Shown: positions 61,305 to 64,000 of the stretch, in pieces
How the letters are laid out: each line of letters opens with the position of its first letter
Numbering within the stretch: the stretch's first letter is position 1
DNA from: Halorubrum laminariae
GTDB taxonomy: Archaea > Halobacteriota > Halobacteria > Halobacteriales > Haloferacaceae
Assembly: GCF_024494655.1 (NCBI RefSeq)
Contig: NZ_JANHDL010000002.1
Coordinates: 186,001-250,000, forward strand
Length of the DNA: 64,000 nucleotides
Direction: 5' to 3'
The notes under the pieces: generated by a model
Databases searched by the model: none
The model's input: only the letters and a program-made list of their open reading frames with translations
Told to the model about the DNA's origin: nothing
Made by a program: the position numbers and the translations under genes

Positions 61305-61772
61305 TCAGCGACGTCTCAAACAGTCTTGACAGACGATAGGCGAATCTGCTTCAGGCGGGAGATCGTGTGTCGTGAATACGTCGCTGGCAGGGAATGTATC
61401 GCCACAGAGACCACATGTCTCAGTCGGGGATATTTTGGCCTCCTTGGGAATCCACCACGGAGGATCCGCTACATCGACGGTGGTTGTGTCTAGTGTCCAG
61501 TTTGGAACGCCCCGTGTGTTCGTCGTGAGAAGGGCACCAATTTCTTCGACGCCGCCCTTGGTCACCTGTAATCGGCCGAACTCATATCCCCGGTAATCAA
61601 GCCGGTAGATATTCTCGGTGTCGGTCTCGATAACCGCGATGAAGTCGATGCCGTCGCTCATTACCGTGGGCTGAGTGTTGTTGTGCCGTAGATGGACACC
61701 CGGCGGGTTATCGTAGAGATCCCGCTCGTCAACGTCGATCCGTTCGACGATGTGGTCTTCTGAGACGAGCAT
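61305..61772 (-). CDS. Hypothetical protein with C-terminal zinc site
   Basis: 155 residues: a beta-rich N-terminal region (FIAVIETDTENIYRLDYRGY, FGRLQVTKGGVEEIG) and a C-terminal CGLCGD...VCQDC treble-type zinc site reminiscent of HNH-like folds but lacking the catalytic His-Asn set. Function unknown. Downstream 61140-61304 is empty. Confidence 0.6.
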   Translation of the reverse strand: MLVSEDHIVERIDVDERDLYDNPPGVHLRHNNTQPTVMSDGIDFIAVIETDTENIYRLDYRGYEFGRLQVTKGGVEEIGALLTTNTRGVPNWTLDTTTVDVADPPWWIPKEAKISPTETCGLCGDTFPASDVFTTHDLPPEADSPIVCQDCLRRR

Positions 61773-61954
61773 GACTGTAATTGGAAATCCGGATAGAAAG
61801 AGATGCCCTTCACAGATTTCGCTCCTGACACCCTAGCTCCATTTTGTGCTTGTCCTCAGTCGTCTGTCATCGACCGGTCGGAGCTTCCAGCTATGTAGCG
61901 TGCGGCCTACTGAAACGGACTCGATTGCGAGATTTCTGGCTGCTACATTCGCGC

Positions 61955-62010
61955 GCTGTATTCGGCACGGCCTCAACGAACTATCAGCGACCGAAGATTT
62001 CAACAGATCC
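61955..62010. mobile_element. Decayed IS6-like end
   Basis: Read on the minus strand from 62010: ATCTGTTGAAATCTTCGG, then GTGCCGAATACAGCGCGCG, similar in order to the left end of element C. Very diverged. Confidence 0.4.
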
Positions 62011-62060
62011 GTGAGCGCTTCTCTAGCGGATGGTACTCAAGTTACGGAAGGGGTTGATCA

Positions 62061-62708
62061 TTATCTCGGTGTGAATTGTTCTTCGGAGCTCTCACACGAT
62101 CCGCGGAGCGGACAGGAGGAACACGCGGGCGAGCCGGCGGTACAGACTTCGGCCGCGAAGTCGAGCATCGCGTGTTGGAAGTCAGCGCTCCGGGTCGAAG
62201 GAGTCAGCGCGTCGGCGAGGACGGCGATCCGGTTCCGGTCTGGGTTCACGTCGAAGAATCGGGACAGCAGTCGCTTGACGTTCGTGTCGACGGCCGCGAT
62301 TCCGAGCCCTGTGACGTGTATCAGGACCGACCGGGCCGTGTACTCGCCGACCCCGTGGAGGTTCACTAGCTCCGGGTACTCCCGCGGCACGTCGCCCGAA
62401 TGCCGCGCGAGGATTTCCGAGGCACACCGTCGAAGGTACGCGGCGCGTTTCACGAGCCCGAGCGGCGCGACGTGGGTCCTGATCTCGTCGGTCGTTGCGA
62501 CCGCGACGGTTTCCGGAGTGGGATATCGAGCTGCGAACGGCCGGTACGCGCCCGCGACCGCCTCGGCGGTCGTCCGCTGTAACAGTATCTCCGCGAGCAG
62601 TAGCTCGAACGGCGTCCGCTCCGGCTCTCGCCACGGCAGATCGTGGCGGCCGTTCCGCTCGTACCAAGCGAGCAGGGGGTCAACGAAGGCGTGCTGCGGA
62701 TCGAACAC
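62061..62708 (-). CDS. MIG/MutY-like HhH-GPD DNA glycosylase
   Basis: The 215-residue protein has LPWREPERTPFELLLAEILLQRT, the HhH LHGVGEYTARSVLI and the catalytic-loop Asp in AAVDTNVKRLL. The iron-sulfur set C-TAGSPA-C-SS-C-PLRGS-C has the canonical C-x6-C-x2-C-x5-C spacing. Tyr rather than Lys in GVGEYTAR means a monofunctional enzyme, like MutY or the thymine-DNA glycosylase MIG. It lacks MutY's C-terminal domain, so removal of T from G:T (deaminated methylcytosine) is the better guess. It lies next to the integrase. Confidence 0.85.
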   Translation of the reverse strand: MFDPQHAFVDPLLAWYERNGRHDLPWREPERTPFELLLAEILLQRTTAEAVAGAYRPFAARYPTPETVAVATTDEIRTHVAPLGLVKRAAYLRRCASEILARHSGDVPREYPELVNLHGVGEYTARSVLIHVTGLGIAAVDTNVKRLLSRFFDVNPDRNRIAVLADALTPSTRSADFQHAMLDFAAEVCTAGSPACSSCPLRGSCESSEEQFTPR

Positions 62709-62768
62709 GAGAGGCTCTCGCCGCGTCTTCGTTGAAAAATACGAGTGGGGCCGCGGCCGGCCCGGTCG

Positions 62769-63773
62769 TCAGACGTTGTCGAGGTAGCCGCGGCGCTGCT
62801 CCATCTTCACCTCCTCGGACCGCTTGTCGTAGTGCTCATCGAGGACTTTCCGGCTCACGTTCATCCGGTCACTGACGACGTCAACCGGCACGTCGCTGGT
62901 GAGGAAGTGCGTGATGCTCCCCCGACGGATCGCGTGCGGGCTGACAGCTTCGGGGCACTTCTCCTCGCCGGCGGCGCAGTCCGGGCAGTCGGCTCCCCGG
63001 TAGCACGGGGCCGTCACCCGGTACGTGATTCGACGGATCGTGTTCCCGTGCATCCAGCCGTGCGGCGTGGTGAACAGCGGGTCGCGGCCGTAATCGTCGG
63101 TCACGTCCTTCCGGTGGTTCCGGATGTAGTCAGCGAGCACTTCGGAGACGGCGGGCGTGAGCGCGACGGGTCGCTGACCGCTCTTGGCGTTCTTCAGGGT
63201 CGTCCCCTCGTCCGGTCGGTGGATCAGCTGAACGTAGTTTTCGTCAGTGAAGACGTCGTCCACGTCGAGCGAGTGCGCGGATCCGACGCGGATCCCCGTC
63301 TGCCAGAGCAGCGCCATCACCGCGTGCTCCTTCGAGGCGTACTCGTATTTCGACAGGTAGTCCATGATCTCCTGTGCGTCCTCGGCGTCGAGCGTCTCGT
63401 CGCGCTTCCGCTCTTCGGGGTGGACGCGCGGGACCATCACCTTGTCGTACAGGTTCTGCGGCACCGCCTCGATTGACCCCGCCCACTTCAGAAGCACGCG
63501 GAGCGTGGACATCTGCATGCGGAGCGTGAGTTTATTCAGGTCGCCGTCTTCCTTCCGCCAGAGCCGGTACCGCTGTAGGTCCCGGCCGGAGAGCTCGTTG
63601 AGGTTGTCTATTCCGTTCTCACCGCACCACCGAACGAACGGGTTCAGACGGTACCGATGGTTCCGAACGGTCGAGTCGGTACAGTCGGTCGCCTTGTGAT
63701 CCAAGAACAGCTCCTGCGCCGTCCCCGGTTCGATGGGTTCGAGATCGTCTTCGTCCGTGCTCATAGTTGTCAC
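62769..63773 (-). CDS. Island tyrosine integrase
   Basis: 334 residues: SAM-like core-binding domain (about 15-110) and catalytic domain with TGIRVGSAHSLD (Arg), SPHAIRRGSITHF (His-x-x-Arg) and EHYDKRSEE (Tyr). A CYRGADCPDC...EEKC insert probably binds zinc. It begins 69 bases from the right att repeat and points into the island, the usual arrangement for tRNA-targeted elements. ATG 63773 or 63764. It likely performed the tRNA-Val integration. Confidence 0.93.
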   Translation of the reverse strand: MTTMSTDEDDLEPIEPGTAQELFLDHKATDCTDSTVRNHRYRLNPFVRWCGENGIDNLNELSGRDLQRYRLWRKEDGDLNKLTLRMQMSTLRVLLKWAGSIEAVPQNLYDKVMVPRVHPEERKRDETLDAEDAQEIMDYLSKYEYASKEHAVMALLWQTGIRVGSAHSLDVDDVFTDENYVQLIHRPDEGTTLKNAKSGQRPVALTPAVSEVLADYIRNHRKDVTDDYGRDPLFTTPHGWMHGNTIRRITYRVTAPCYRGADCPDCAAGEEKCPEAVSPHAIRRGSITHFLTSDVPVDVVSDRMNVSRKVLDEHYDKRSEEVKMEQRRGYLDNV

Positions 63774-63841
63774 AGACCCCCGTTAGAAGACGTCTCGCGC
63801 GCGAAACCGAGAGGGAAGGGAAACCGCGTAGTCCGCGGATT

Positions 63842-63861
63842 ATCCGCCCCAACCCATACGT
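63842..63861 (+). other. Right attachment site (attR)
   Basis: Identical 20-mer to 23978-23997 (tRNA-Val 3' end). The bases on both sides differ from those at attL. A diverged third copy (ATCCGCACCAGTCAATACGT) follows at 63963-63982 and shares the next TCT with this one. Confidence 0.9.
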
Positions 63862-63885
63862 TCTCCTGACGCTTTTGAAGGAGCG

Positions 63886-63968
63886 CGGAGCAGGTCGGCG
63901 TTCCCGCTTAGTGAAGCGAGGCGAAGAGTAGCGGACGACCCAAGGGAGTCGTCCGCGTTCGAATCCGC
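63886..63968 (+). pseudogene. tRNA-Val 3'-half remnant split by a 56-bp insert
   Basis: CGGAGCAGGTCGGCG (63886-63900) and GTTCGAATCCGC (63957-63968) equal adjacent bases 23957-23971 and 23972-23983 of tRNA-Val. Between them lie 56 bases ending in the hairpin at 63931-63956. The 5' half of the tRNA is absent, so this cannot be a functional gene; it is a relic of an earlier integration at the tRNA. Confidence 0.75.
63931..63956. repeat. Perfect 9-bp hairpin
   Basis: GCGGACGAC and GTCGTCCGC pair around an 8-base loop at the right edge of the 56-bp insert in the tRNA remnant. Could be a terminator-like or recombination-related structure. Confidence 0.5.
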
Positions 63969-64000
63969 ACCAGTCAATACGTTCTCTGATTGGTGATAAA

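Larger units (their letters stand above)
23978..63861. mobile_element. Integrated defence/repair genomic island in tRNA-Val
   Basis: About 39.9 kb between the two 20-bp att copies, with an intact integrase pointing inward at the right end. Base composition is more varied and on average more AT-rich than outside. Contents: Mrr, HerA-NurA-Rad50-Mre11, Shango-like operon, GmrSD, two further PD-(D/E)xK nucleases, AlbA_2, DNA glycosylase and many IS remnants. No replication initiator (Orc1/Cdc6, Rep) or conjugation genes are seen, so it is not obviously self-replicating or self-transmissible. 23998-24280 holds no gene I can support. Confidence 0.88.

Noticed and set aside
23978..63861. CRISPR array or cas genes
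   Set aside because: No regularly spaced repeats were found; the Cas4-like domain at 6967 is part of Dna2.
63886..63968. Functional intron-containing tRNA
   Set aside because: The 5' half and anticodon loop are missing and the 56-bp insert has no splice motif; only a relic.

Overview
The window is from a haloarchaeon: GC-rich DNA, very acidic proteins, TATA boxes about 25-30 bases before many starts (often leaderless), archaeal TFE, KaiC-like ATPase, archaeal tRNA methylases (aTrm56, TrmY), twin-arginine lipoprotein export and haloarchaeal IS elements. A Halorubrum-like member of the Halobacteria is likely, but that is inference.

1-23,992 is mostly chromosomal housekeeping: TFE (partial), a catalytically dead M48-like membrane protein, a LOV histidine kinase divergent from a double-domain KaiC-like ATPase, tRNA and purine/pyrimidine enzymes (aTrm56, PurC, TrmY, PyrF), a Dna2-like nuclease-helicase, MenB, a NitT/TauT-type ABC transporter operon, MutY, PhoU, a cobalamin adenosyltransferase, tRNA-Pro(CGG) and tRNA-Val(CAC). 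Inside it, 18.6-21.1 kb is a small scar: the 3' end of mutY was exchanged, and the displaced old 3' end survives as a frameshifted remnant beyond a transposon and a Doc-like gene.

23,978-63,861 is a genomic island of about 40 kb integrated into the 3' end of tRNA-Val. It is bounded by a 20-bp direct repeat and has an intact tyrosine integrase next to the right end. It is packed with DNA defence and repair genes: a membrane-anchored Mrr nuclease; a HerA-(233 aa protein)-NurA-Rad50-Mre11 operon; a three-gene operon matching the Shango defence system (helicase, ATPase, TerB protein, here fused to a TM2 membrane domain) preceded by a gene for half a TATA-binding protein; a GmrSD (DUF262/DUF1524) type IV restriction enzyme; an unrecognised two-gene unit whose second protein carries a PD-(D/E)xK nuclease core; another PD-(D/E)xK nuclease divergent from a Schlafen AlbA_2 protein; and a MIG/MutY-like DNA glycosylase. 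Fragments (HerA C-terminus, Doc, response regulator, QueC C-terminus, 5'-truncated integrase) show repeated turnover.

Insertion sequences mark the accessory DNA. Two short elements (646-647 and 394 bp) share IS6-like ends, each has a perfect 8-bp target duplication, and each carries a different small membrane-protein gene instead of a transposase. A decayed IS6 transposase, a complete ISH1-like IS5 element and several solitary ends lie nearby. Beyond the right att, the 3' half of tRNA-Val recurs split by a 56-bp insert, suggesting earlier integrations at the same tRNA.
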